13,621 nt of DNA from Reyranella sp. (GCA_016780605.1 JADHLS010000045.1:1-13621); one strand, 5' to 3'. Counted from the stretch's first letter, positions 1 through 11,146 are shown. Notes: generated from the letters alone by a model not told the origin. Translations and numbers: made by a program.

Positions 1-19
1 GTGCTGTTGAGGCAGAAGA

Positions 20-39
20 CGCGCCACTGGAGTGGCGCG
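20..39 (-). terminator. Candidate terminator hairpin after gltB
   Basis: An 8-bp perfect stem (20-27 with 32-39) closes a four-base loop, starting 22 bases after the gltB stop codon on the minus strand. The sequence beyond it on that strand is only moderately T-rich, with no long T run. This is either a weak intrinsic terminator or a 3'-end stabilising hairpin for the glt operon. The hairpin is seen directly; termination is inferred. Confidence 0.5.
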
Positions 40-61
40 CTCCCGGCAATGACGCATGAGA

Positions 62-4603
<4,542 letters not shown>

Positions 4604-4627
4604 TGTGAGATCCTCTCCCGCTGCTTT

Positions 4628-4716
4628 CCCCCTCCCTGCCCTCCCCCGTATGACGGGGGAGGAAGTCTCCCTCCTTCAGCTCCTCCCCCGTCATACGGGG
4701 GAGGGTAGGGAGGGGG
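4628..4716. repeat. Long palindromic intergenic repeat (36-bp inverted arms)
   Basis: The arm at 4628-4663 is the reverse complement of the arm at 4681-4716 over 36 bases with one mismatch, around a 17-base spacer. Each arm also contains its own smaller hairpin built on CTCCCCC and GGGGGAG. The element fills most of the gap between the tautomerase gene and gltB. C- and G-tract palindromes of this look are scattered between genes in many alphaproteobacterial genomes (general knowledge, not searched here). Transcribed within the operon it would fold very stably and could affect gltB mRNA stability or the relative level of GltB. Confidence 0.85.
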
Positions 4717-4748
4717 AGGGCGGCGCGACGGGCGCGGCTAGTTACAGA

Positions 4749-4931
4749 TCAGTCTGAAAAGAGCTTCCCGGCCTCGGCCCAGTTCTCTTTCTTGATGTCG
4801 GTGATGATGATCTGCACCGCGTCCGGCGTGCAGCCGAGCGCGCGGCAGGTGCCCTCGGTGAGCTCCTTCGCGAGTTTTCGGCGCTGCTCGGTGGTGCGGC
4901 CCTCGAACATCTGGACGTTGATCATCGGCAT
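4749..4931 (-). CDS. 4-oxalocrotonate tautomerase family small enzyme
   Basis: This is a 60-residue protein of the tautomerase superfamily, the usual length for a 4-OT subunit; such subunits form hexamers or related oligomers in the cytoplasm. After removal of Met it begins with the catalytic Pro1. It aligns without gaps to the Pseudomonas 4-OT sequence as I remember it: Arg11 is kept, Arg39 is replaced by Gln and Phe50 by Trp. The loss of Arg39 argues against true 4-oxalocrotonate activity, so the substrate is unknown. The first ATG has an AAGGGAGA ribosome site seven bases upstream. The gene starts 17 bp after the GST gene and is probably co-transcribed with gltD and gltB. A link to glutamate synthesis is not evident from sequence. 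Confidence 0.88.
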   Translation of the reverse strand: MPMINVQMFEGRTTEQRRKLAKELTEGTCRALGCTPDAVQIIITDIKKENWAEAGKLFSD

Positions 4932-4948
4932 TGCTGTCTCTCCCTTTG

Positions 4949-5563
4949 TCAGTTCTTGGGGTGATCGATCGCCACGTCGCCCGCGCGGGCGGCGACGCGC
5001 GCCATCCAGGCGTTGACCTGCGGGAAGTTGTCCAGGTTGAAGCCGCCCTCACCGGCGACGTGGGTGTAGGCATAGAGCGTGATGTCGGCGAGGCCGTATT
5101 CGTTTGCGACGAAGTAGGGATGGCGCGCGAGATGCTGCTCCATCACACCGAGTGCAGCGTAGCCCTTCTCCATGCGTCCGGGCAGCTCCATTTCCTGCAG
5201 CGGCGTCAGCTTGGGCAGAAAGTGCTTCCAGAAGCGCACCGTCGCGATGTAGGGCTCGTGGCTGTACTGCTCGAAGAACATCCATTGGAGCGTCTCGGCG
5301 CGCGCCCGGCGATCCTTGGGCGCGAGCTTGGTGCCTTCGGCCAGGTACCAGATGATGGCGTTGGATTCGAAGAGGAAGGAGCCGTCCTCGAGTTGCAGCG
5401 TCGGGATGCGGCCGTTCGGGTTCTTGGCCAGGAACTCGGGCGTGCGCGTCTCGCCTTTCAGGATGTCGCACTCGACGAGCTTGTAGGGCAGGCCGAGATG
5501 GTCCAGCACCAGCCGCACCTTGTAGCCGTTGCCCGAGCCCATGAAGTCGTAAAGCGTCATCAT
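4949..5563 (-). CDS. Glutathione S-transferase family protein
   Basis: This 204-residue protein has the usual two-domain GST length. The N-terminal thioredoxin-like domain (about 1-80) carries a SGNGYK segment at residues 10-15 near the likely catalytic position, the cis-proline Pro54 in NPNGRIPTL, and the glutathione-binding Glu66-Ser67 pair in FESNAI. An all-helical C-terminal domain follows (about 90-204) with a typical ADITLYAY segment. It is probably a cytoplasmic enzyme for glutathione conjugation or disulfide reduction; the substrate cannot be told. Two ATG codons stand in tandem, so the start may be one codon later. A GGAG ribosome site lies just before the end of gltD, six bases away, which indicates tight coupling to gltD. 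Confidence 0.92.
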   Translation of the reverse strand: MMTLYDFMGSGNGYKVRLVLDHLGLPYKLVECDILKGETRTPEFLAKNPNGRIPTLQLEDGSFLFESNAIIWYLAEGTKLAPKDRRARAETLQWMFFEQYSHEPYIATVRFWKHFLPKLTPLQEMELPGRMEKGYAALGVMEQHLARHPYFVANEYGLADITLYAYTHVAGEGGFNLDNFPQVNAWMARVAARAGDVAIDHPKN

Positions 5564-5569
5564 CGGCGT

Positions 5570-7012
5570 CTACTCCGCGGCGACGGCGATCGAGGCCGCA
5601 GCCTTCGTCGTCAGATAGGAATGGATGCGCTCGGCCGCGTCGCGGCCGTCGCGCACCGCCCACACGACCAGCGAGGCGCCGCGCACGATGTCGCCGGCGG
5701 CGAACACGCCGTCGAGGTTGGTCATCATGCTCTTCCAGTCGATCTTGAGCGTGCCCCAGCCGGTGACGCCGAGATCCGGCGCCTTCAGCATCGCCGGCAG
5801 GTCTTCGGGATCGAAGCCCAGCGCCTTCAGCACCAGGTCGGCGGGAACGTTGATGTGGCTGTTGGGGATCTCCTGCGGCGTCTGGCGGCCGGTGGCGTCG
5901 GGCATGCCGAGATGGATGCGCACGGCGCGCACGTGGCTGACATGGTCCTTGCCCAGGAAGCCCTGCGGCGCGGTCAGCCAGACGAACTCGACGCCTTCCT
6001 CCTCGGCATGCTTCACCTCGCGTTGCGAGCCCGGCATGTTGGCGCGGTCGCGGCGATAGAGGCACTTCACCGACTTGGCGCCCTGCCGCACCGCCGTGCG
6101 CACGCAGTCCATCGCCGTGTCGCCACCGCCGATCACCACGACGTTCTTGCCCTTGGCGTTGAGCGTTCCGGAGTCGAACTCGTCGACCTTGTCGCCGAGG
6201 CCGTTGCGGTTCGAGGCCGTGAGATAATCGAGCGCGGCGACGATGCCATCGACGCCGACGCCGGGCGCTGCGATATCGCGCGCCTTGTAGACACCGGTCG
6301 CGATCAGCACGGCCGCGTGACGCGCGCGCAGCTGGTCGAGCGTGACGTCGCGTCCAACCTCGCAGTCCAGCTCGAACGTGACCTTGGAGTGGCGCAGCAG
6401 CGTCTCGCGACGCTGCACGATCTCCTTCTTGAGCTTGAAGTTTGGGATGCCGTAGATCAGCAGGCCGCCGACGCGATCGTAGCGGTCGTAGACCGTGACC
6501 TGGTAGCCCTTGCGCCGCAGCTGCTCGGCCGCCGCGAGGCCCGCCGGGCCGGCGCCGACGATGCCGATGCTCTCCGGCCGCTCGCGCCTGGGCTTGATCG
6601 GCTGCACCCAGCCCTCCTTCCAGGCGGTGTCGGTGATGAACTTCTCGACCGAGCCGATGGTGACCGATTCGAAGCCCTTCTCGATGACGCAGTTGTCCTC
6701 GCACAGCCGGTCCTGCGGGCAGATGCGGCCGCAAATCTCCGGGAAGTTGTTGGTCGCCGAGGAAAGCTCGTAGGCCTCTTCCAGGCGGCCCTCGGCGGTG
6801 AGCTTCAGCCAGTCGGGGATGTTGTTGTGCAGCGGGCAATGAATCTGACAGAACGGCACGCCGCATTGCGAGCAGCGCGCCGCCTGCTCGGCCGCCTTCT
6901 CGCGCGCGTAGTTCGCGTAGATCTCGTCGAAGTCGCGCCGGCGCTCAGCCGCCGGGCGCTTGTCCGGCATGGCCTGCGGGGTGGCGACGAACTTCAGCAT
7001 CCTCTCGGTCAT
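5570..7012 (-). CDS. gltD: Glutamate synthase (NADPH) small (beta) subunit
   Basis: This flavoprotein takes electrons from NADPH through FAD and passes them via iron-sulfur clusters to GltB for glutamate synthesis. The 480-residue length fits the family. Two cysteine sets are complete: Cys47, 50, 55, 59 and Cys94, 98, 104, 108, the ligand region for 4Fe-4S clusters. The FAD-binding GAGPAG motif is at residues 153-158, and a second Rossmann motif (VIGGGDTAMD) for NADPH lies near residue 290. The chosen ATG has only a weak GGAT/GGG-type ribosome site; a second in-frame ATG four codons later has GAGAGG directly abutting it, too close to be better. It is the first gene of the glt operon, with a promoter candidate about 80 bp upstream. 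Confidence 0.97.
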   Translation of the reverse strand: MTERMLKFVATPQAMPDKRPAAERRRDFDEIYANYAREKAAEQAARCSQCGVPFCQIHCPLHNNIPDWLKLTAEGRLEEAYELSSATNNFPEICGRICPQDRLCEDNCVIEKGFESVTIGSVEKFITDTAWKEGWVQPIKPRRERPESIGIVGAGPAGLAAAEQLRRKGYQVTVYDRYDRVGGLLIYGIPNFKLKKEIVQRRETLLRHSKVTFELDCEVGRDVTLDQLRARHAAVLIATGVYKARDIAAPGVGVDGIVAALDYLTASNRNGLGDKVDEFDSGTLNAKGKNVVVIGGGDTAMDCVRTAVRQGAKSVKCLYRRDRANMPGSQREVKHAEEEGVEFVWLTAPQGFLGKDHVSHVRAVRIHLGMPDATGRQTPQEIPNSHINVPADLVLKALGFDPEDLPAMLKAPDLGVTGWGTLKIDWKSMMTNLDGVFAAGDIVRGASLVVWAVRDGRDAAERIHSYLTTKAAASIAVAAE

Positions 7013-7055
7013 GGGATACCCGATCCAACTGTCTGTGAAATTTTATTACGCAAGA

Positions 7056-7072
7056 AGCGCGCCGGCCGCGCT
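7056..7072 (-). promoter_or_regulatory. GC-rich hairpin in the gltD leader
   Basis: A perfect 6-bp stem (7056-7061 with 7067-7072) closes a five-base loop in the predicted untranslated leader of gltD, between the candidate start of transcription and the ATG. No T run follows, so a classical attenuator is not supported. It may be a structural element or chance in GC-rich DNA. Confidence 0.35.
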
Positions 7073-7092
7073 AAAGCTGCGCTTGCAGAGTC

Positions 7093-7121
7093 TATAGAGC
7101 ACTCCGCGGAAGATAAGTCAA
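7093..7121 (-). promoter_or_regulatory. Sigma70-type promoter candidate for the glt operon
   Basis: Read on the minus strand, a -35 box TTGACT (7116-7121) is followed after 17 bases by a -10 box TCTATA (7093-7098). Transcription would begin near 7086, giving a leader of roughly 75 bases before the gltD ATG. The block lies in an AT-rich island in otherwise GC-rich DNA, which supports a promoter. The -35 box overlaps a palindrome, GTCAA-N5-TTGAC at 7117-7131, where a repressor could compete with RNA polymerase. Confidence 0.6.
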
Positions 7122-7131
7122 TATATTTGAC
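7117..7131. promoter_or_regulatory. Palindrome GTCAA-N5-TTGAC over the glt -35 box
   Basis: A perfect inverted repeat of two 5-base half-sites with a 5-base AT spacer covers the -35 box of the glt promoter candidate. Its size suits the footprint of a dimeric regulator. No known consensus is recognised, so the operator role is inferred from position only. Confidence 0.4.
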
Positions 7132-7149
7132 CTAATTTTCCCCAAAGGG

Positions 7150-7194
7150 AATCTCGTTGCGATCCTCGAGCGAGATTGTCCGCATTCAATCTCG
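7150..7194. promoter_or_regulatory. Three AATCTCG boxes upstream of the glt promoter
   Basis: The heptamer AATCTCG occurs at 7150-7156 and 7188-7194, with its exact reverse complement CGAGATT at 7171-7177. The three boxes alternate in orientation and lie about 65-110 bases upstream of the predicted glt transcription start, a usual place for activator sites. The box sequence matches no regulator I can name. The repeats are seen directly; the function is inferred. Confidence 0.4.
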
Positions 7195-7266
7195 AAATAG
7201 TTACAATTTAGGACTATTTGGATGAAGCACAGAAAAGAACCTGCAGATCAAAGGCTTTTAGGAAAA

Positions 7267-8220
7267 TCAGGCCGGCGCGTGCTTGTTGTAGCGGCCGCCG
7301 ATACGGAAGCGATCGAGATAGGTCGGCAGGATGGCCTCGGCCGCGGTCGCCGCGATGCCGAGATCGGCCAAGGTCTTGGCCCCGCCGCGCACGACACTGT
7401 CGTGGGTGAGGAGATCGACCTGGTCGTGGGTCAGCGGCGGCACGGGCAGGAACTCGGCGAACCAGCCGGCGATCTTCATCAGGCCGGCGGGCACGCCGAT
7501 GATCGGCTTGTCGCGGTCGATCTCGCGCAGGGTGAGGGCCGCGATCTCGCGATAGGTATAGACCTTGGGCCCGCCCAGCTCGAACACGCTCTTTGCCGTG
7601 TCGGGCCGCGCCAGCACGGCGGCGGCGGCCGCGCCGACATCGCCGGCGAACACCGGCTGAACGCGCGCCTTGCCGTTGCCGACGACAGGCACGAACGGCG
7701 CCTGCGTCGCTATCCTGGCGAGGCGATTGAACATCGCATCGTCGGCGCCGAACACCACGCTCGGCCGCAGGATCGTTGCCGTCTCGAAGCCCGCGATGAC
7801 GGCGTCCTCGGCCTCGACCTTGGACTGGATGTAACGGTTCTTGGAGCTGCGGCTTTCCGCGCCGATGCCCGAGATGTGCACCAGGCGCTGCACGCCGGCG
7901 GCGCGCGAGGCCTCGGCGATCGCCCGCGCGCCCTCGACATGCACGTTGCGATAGCGCTGGCGGCCGCGCTCGAAGGGGATGCCGGCGGCATTGATCACGG
8001 CCTGGCTGCCGGTGATGGCGGCCACCACCGACTGCGGCATGCGCAGGTTCGCCCGGATCAGCGTCACCTGGCCGACATCGCCCGCCGTCTTGCAGCGCTC
8101 GGCCAGCTCGAGGCGCCGGCAGGCCACCCGGATCTGGTAACCCTCCTGGGCGAGAGCGCGCACGATGGCCCGGCCGATGAAGCCCGAACCGCCGAAAACC
8201 GTGACCTGCTTGATATCCAT
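7267..8220 (-). CDS. Atypical short-chain dehydrogenase, complex I NDUFA9-like family
   Basis: This 317-residue NAD(P)-binding protein has an N-terminal Rossmann motif GGSGFIGR (residues 10-17), a VINAAG strand, and a Tyr-X3-Lys pair in the segment RYIQSK near residue 150. This is the architecture of atypical (extended) SDRs. Overall it resembles the NDUFA9-like proteins of alphaproteobacteria, relatives of the 39-kDa accessory subunit of mitochondrial complex I. Bacterial members are not proven complex I subunits; a role in quinone or lipid metabolism or in sugar-nucleotide epimerisation cannot be excluded. There is no membrane segment or signal peptide. The ATG lacks a clear ribosome site. 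It is transcribed divergently from the cupin gene, with an 82-bp shared gap. Confidence 0.88.
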   Translation of the reverse strand: MDIKQVTVFGGSGFIGRAIVRALAQEGYQIRVACRRLELAERCKTAGDVGQVTLIRANLRMPQSVVAAITGSQAVINAAGIPFERGRQRYRNVHVEGARAIAEASRAAGVQRLVHISGIGAESRSSKNRYIQSKVEAEDAVIAGFETATILRPSVVFGADDAMFNRLARIATQAPFVPVVGNGKARVQPVFAGDVGAAAAAVLARPDTAKSVFELGGPKVYTYREIAALTLREIDRDKPIIGVPAGLMKIAGWFAEFLPVPPLTHDQVDLLTHDSVVRGGAKTLADLGIAATAAEAILPTYLDRFRIGGRYNKHAPA

Positions 8221-8227
8221 GGACGTG

Positions 8228-8255
8228 CCTATAGCCCATCGCCGTGACGGCGCAA
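8228..8255 (-). promoter_or_regulatory. Weak promoter candidate for the NDUFA9-like gene
   Basis: On the minus strand TTGCGC (8250-8255) is followed after 16 bases by TATAGG (8228-8233). Transcription would start within a base or two of the ATG at 8220, so the mRNA would be nearly leaderless, which fits the lack of a ribosome-binding site. The -35 match is poor. Confidence 0.3.
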
Positions 8256-8302
8256 GGGTGTATGCTGGCGGCCAAGTAGCTCAAGCAACATTGGAGGAAT
8301 CG

Positions 8303-8725
8303 ATGGCACCCGATACCGTGACCCGGACTTCCCGCCAGAAGGTCGCCCATGCGCGCAGCGCCGCGCCCAAGCTGGTGAAGGGCCGGCGCGACTTCTTCAA
8401 GTACCGCGATCTCGAGGTCGCCGAGGCGAGCGACGGCGGCATGCGCGCCCAGGTCATGCAGGCGAGCCAGGGCATGAGCCGCCCGACCGGCTGGCACTAT
8501 CACGAGTGCGACGGCCAGTTCATCTACATGATCAAGGGCTGGGTCGAATTGCAGTTCGAGGACGGCCGCACGCTCAAGGTCGAGGAGGGCGATTCGCTCT
8601 TCATCCCGGGCTACCTGCCGCACAACGAGATCCGCACTTCCGACACCATGGAGATCCTCGAAGTCTCGGTGCCCGGCAAGATGGGAACCGTGCCCTGCGA
8701 GCGCCCTGCGGGCTTCAAGGAGTAG
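8303..8725 (+). CDS. Small cupin-domain protein
   Basis: This 140-residue protein is a single double-stranded beta-helix (cupin 2 type). Cupin motif 1 is seen as GWHYHECDGQFIYMIKG, with the two metal-ligand-type histidines and the conserved glycine. Motif 2 is seen as GDSLFIPGYLPH. The histidines suggest a bound metal ion. The reaction, if any, is unknown; such small cupins range from dioxygenases and isomerases to sugar or effector sensors. The start was chosen at the ATG preceded by GGAGGA, six bases upstream; the open frame continues upstream to 8165, but that part lacks cupin features and overlaps the divergent gene. It is followed by a tRNA gene with its own promoter candidate, so it is probably a single-gene unit. 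Confidence 0.9.
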   Translation: MAPDTVTRTSRQKVAHARSAAPKLVKGRRDFFKYRDLEVAEASDGGMRAQVMQASQGMSRPTGWHYHECDGQFIYMIKGWVELQFEDGRTLKVEEGDSLFIPGYLPHNEIRTSDTMEILEVSVPGKMGTVPCERPAGFKE

Positions 8726-8749
8726 GCCTCGCGCAGGGTGCTGTGGCGG

Positions 8750-8777
8750 TTGACATCGGGCCGGGCGGCCCTTAACT
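8750..8777 (+). promoter_or_regulatory. Promoter candidate for tRNA-Leu (and rnd)
   Basis: A perfect -35 box TTGACA (8750-8755) stands 16 bases before TTAACT (8772-8777), a weaker -10. Transcription would start near 8784, about 20 bases before the mature tRNA. The GC-rich stretch after the -10 resembles the discriminator of stable-RNA promoters under stringent control. The -35 match is strong; the -10 assignment is less certain. Confidence 0.5.
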
Positions 8778-8802
8778 CACCGCCCTCTAGCCCGCATGCC
8801 GT

Positions 8803-8887
<85 letters not shown>

Positions 8888-8913
8888 TGCGAGGCTTGCG
8901 AGGCACCCCCTAA

Positions 8914-9525
8914 ATGGCGATCAGCCTTCACCGCGGCGACCTCCCGGCCGACCTGTCGCTCGGCTCCGTCGTGGCCGTCGATACCGAGACCATGGGGCTG
9001 AACCCGCATCGCGACCGGCTCTGCCTGGTCCAGCTCTCGGCGGGCGACGGCAATGCCCATCTGGTGCAGATCCCGCGCGGGCCGGTGCAGGCGCCGCGGC
9101 TCGCCGCGATGATTGGTGATCCGAACGTTCTGAAGCTCTTCCATTTCGGCCGCTTCGACATCGCGATGCTGGAACATGCGCTGGGCGTGCGCTGCGAGCC
9201 GGTCTACTGCACCAAGATAGCAGCCCGCCTGGTGCGCACCTTCACCGACCGCTGGGGCCTGAAGGATCTCTGCAAGGAGCTTCTGGGAGTCGAGCTCTCC
9301 AAGCAGCAGCAGACCTCCGACTGGGGCGCCGAGACGCTGAGCGACGAGCAGCTGGCCTACGCGGCATCGGATGTGCTGCATTTGCATGCGCTCAGGGCCA
9401 AGCTGGACGCCCTGCTGGCACGGGAGGGCCGCACCGAACTGGCCCAGGCCGCCTTCAAGTTCCTGCCCACCCGCGCCCGCCTGGACCTGGCCGGCTGGCC
9501 CGAGGTGGACATCTTCGAGCACTGA
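8914..9525 (+). CDS. rnd: Ribonuclease D-like 3'-5' exonuclease (short form)
   Basis: This 203-residue DEDDy exonuclease of the RNase D family is expected to trim the 3' ends of tRNA precursors and other structured RNAs in the cytoplasm. The catalytic residues are visible: Asp23 and Glu25 in DTET, Asp82 in FHFGRFD, and Tyr149 with Asp153 in YAASD. It is about half the length of E. coli RNase D because the C-terminal HRDC domains are missing; short forms like this are common in alphaproteobacteria. The ATG has only a weak GAGG ribosome site. It starts 26 bp after the encoded CCA of tRNA-Leu with no promoter or terminator between, so it is probably co-transcribed with that tRNA. Confidence 0.93.
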   Translation: MAISLHRGDLPADLSLGSVVAVDTETMGLNPHRDRLCLVQLSAGDGNAHLVQIPRGPVQAPRLAAMIGDPNVLKLFHFGRFDIAMLEHALGVRCEPVYCTKIAARLVRTFTDRWGLKDLCKELLGVELSKQQQTSDWGAETLSDEQLAYAASDVLHLHALRAKLDALLAREGRTELAQAAFKFLPTRARLDLAGWPEVDIFEH

Positions 9526-9543
9526 ATTCCCTTGATCTAGAAC

Positions 9544-9561
9544 TTGGCATGGTTTTTGCTT
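9544..9561 (+). promoter_or_regulatory. Sigma54 (-24/-12) promoter candidate upstream of rpoN
   Basis: The sequence TTGGCATGGTTTTTGCTT fits the sigma54 consensus TGGCACG-N4-TTGC with one mismatch. The invariant GG (9546-9547) and GC (9558-9559) have the exact 12-base offset. Transcription would start near 9571, leaving a 37-base leader before the rpoN ATG. It lies in the short gap between rnd and rpoN, so RpoN could act at its own gene. Confidence 0.72.
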
Positions 9562-9576
9562 AAACCACCGTACGGG

Positions 9577-9593
9577 GAGGTCCAACCGACCTC
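9577..9593 (+). promoter_or_regulatory. Hairpin in the rpoN leader
   Basis: A perfect 6-bp stem GAGGTC/GACCTC with a five-base loop sits between the predicted sigma54 transcription start (about 9571) and the rpoN ribosome site. It leaves the ribosome site at 9597-9604 free. It could be an operator on DNA or a stabilising 5' hairpin on RNA; the sequence does not decide between these. Confidence 0.4.
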
Positions 9594-9607
9594 TAGGGTG
9601 GGGGCAA

Positions 9608-11146
9608 ATGCGTATCGGTCCGAGTCTCATCCTGGCTTCGCGCCAGACCCTGGCGATGACGCCACAGCTGCAGCAGGCGATCAAGCTGCTGCAGTTCTCG
9701 CACCTCGAGCTGGCCGCTTTCATCCAGCAGGAACTCGAAAAGAACCCCTTGCTCGCCGAAGGCTCGGCCGATGACGGCCCGGCGACCGAGCAGGAGATGC
9801 CGGTCCTCGAAGCGCCGAGCGACACCGCCGACACGCTGGCGGCCGCCGCGCCCGCCCTGGCCGATGCCGACGAGCGCTGGACGCGCGAGCATGCCGATCG
9901 CGGCGGCGATGGCACCGCAAGCCGCGTCGGCCAGCGCGACGATGCCCCCGGCGCCCTCGATTTCGTTTCCGAGCGGCCGCGCTCGCTCGCCGTCCATGTG
10001 CTGGAGCAGATCGAGCTGATGTTCGCCGACGCCGCCGAGCGGCGCATCGCGCTCAAGCTTGCCGAAGGTCTCGACGAGGCGGGCTATTGCCGCCTCGACG
10101 CGCCGGCCGTCGCCGAAGCCTGCGGCGTCGGTCTCGACGTCGTCGACGCGGTGTGGGCACGCCTGCGTCAGATCGAACCCGCGGGTCTCTTCGCCCGCAC
10201 CGTCGCCGAGTGCCTGGGCGCCCAGCTCGCCGAGCGCAATCGCCTCGATCCGGCGATGAAGGCGATGCTGAACAATCTCGATCTGGTCGCGGCCGGCGAG
10301 CTCGGTCAGCTGCGCCGCCGCTGCGGTGTCGACGACGAGGATCTACGCGAGATGCTGAGCGAGCTGCGCACCCTCGATCCGCGTCCCGGCCAGGCCTTCG
10401 ACTTCGAGCCGATCCAGCCGGTGGCGCCCGATCTCTTCCTGCGCCCGGCCAAGGATCCCGACACCGGCGAAGAGGGCTGGCACATCGAGCTCAACACCGA
10501 TGCGCTGCCCAAGGTGCTGGTCGATCGCAACTACCATGCGACCTTGATGAAGGGTGCGCGCGCCAAGTCCGACCGCGACTTCGTCGCCGAGCGTTTCCAG
10601 TCGGCCAACTGGCTGGTGAAGACTCTTGAACAGCGCGCCACCACCATCCTCAAAGTGGCGCGCGAGATCGTGCGCCAGCAGGACGGCTTCTTCCGCCATG
10701 GCGTCAGCGCGCTGAGGCCGCTGGTGCTGCGCGACATCGCCATCGCCACCGAGCTGCACGAGAGCACGGTGAGCCGCGTCACCTCCAACAAGTACATCGC
10801 CACGCCGCGCGGCATCTTCGAGCTGAAGTATTTCTTCACCTCGGCCTTGCCGGCGCGCACGCCGGGCGTCGTCGTGTCCTCGGAGTCGGTGCGCTCGCGC
10901 ATTCGTCACCTGGTCGGCGGCGAGAGCGCGCAACAGCCGTTGTCGGACGATCGCATCGTCGACCTGTTGAAGGGCGAAGGCATCGAGATCGCGCGCCGCA
11001 CGGTCGCCAAGTATCGCGAGGCCATGCGCATTCCCTCGTCGGCCGAGCGCCGTCGGCTGGGCCGGTTGGGCCTGGGCCGCAGCCTGCCGTCATCGGTGCC
11101 GAGCGCCGCGATCGCCTCGCAGGCGTTGGCCGGGCCGGCCGACTAA
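9608..11146 (+). CDS. rpoN: RNA polymerase sigma54 factor
   Basis: Sigma54 directs RNA polymerase to -24/-12 promoters and needs an AAA+ activator to start transcription; it typically controls nitrogen assimilation and motility genes. The 512 residues show the glutamine- and leucine-rich activator-interaction region (about 1-50), an acidic linker (about 50-120), the core-binding domain (about 120-310) and the helix-turn-helix segment HESTVSRVTSNKY. The RpoN box ARRTVAKYRE is intact at residues 462-471 and contacts the -24 element. After the box there are 41 residues, about 25 more than in E. coli RpoN. The start is the ATG after GGGTGGGGG, and the N-terminus matches the family. It is followed by ptsN, 116 bp away; no hpf gene lies between, and no lptB gene precedes it. 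Confidence 0.98.
   Translation: MRIGPSLILASRQTLAMTPQLQQAIKLLQFSHLELAAFIQQELEKNPLLAEGSADDGPATEQEMPVLEAPSDTADTLAAAAPALADADERWTREHADRGGDGTASRVGQRDDAPGALDFVSERPRSLAVHVLEQIELMFADAAERRIALKLAEGLDEAGYCRLDAPAVAEACGVGLDVVDAVWARLRQIEPAGLFARTVAECLGAQLAERNRLDPAMKAMLNNLDLVAAGELGQLRRRCGVDDEDLREMLSELRTLDPRPGQAFDFEPIQPVAPDLFLRPAKDPDTGEEGWHIELNTDALPKVLVDRNYHATLMKGARAKSDRDFVAERFQSANWLVKTLEQRATTILKVAREIVRQQDGFFRHGVSALRPLVLRDIAIATELHESTVSRVTSNKYIATPRGIFELKYFFTSALPARTPGVVVSSESVRSRIRHLVGGESAQQPLSDDRIVDLLKGEGIEIARRTVAKYREAMRIPSSAERRRLGRLGLGRSLPSSVPSAAIASQALAGPAD

Noticed and set aside
4931..7135. Long plus-strand open frame opposite the GST and gltD genes (734 codons)
   Set aside because: It is the antisense shadow of two well-identified genes, with His/Arg/Asp-rich composition and no family resemblance.
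8165..8302. Upstream extension of the cupin reading frame
   Set aside because: The extension overlaps the start of the divergent gene, has no cupin features, and the internal ATG at 8303 has a strong GGAGGA site.
7214..8623. Minus-strand open frame spanning the NDUFA9-like gene and part of the cupin gene
   Set aside because: It is out of frame with the dehydrogenase and antisense to the cupin, both of which have clear motifs.
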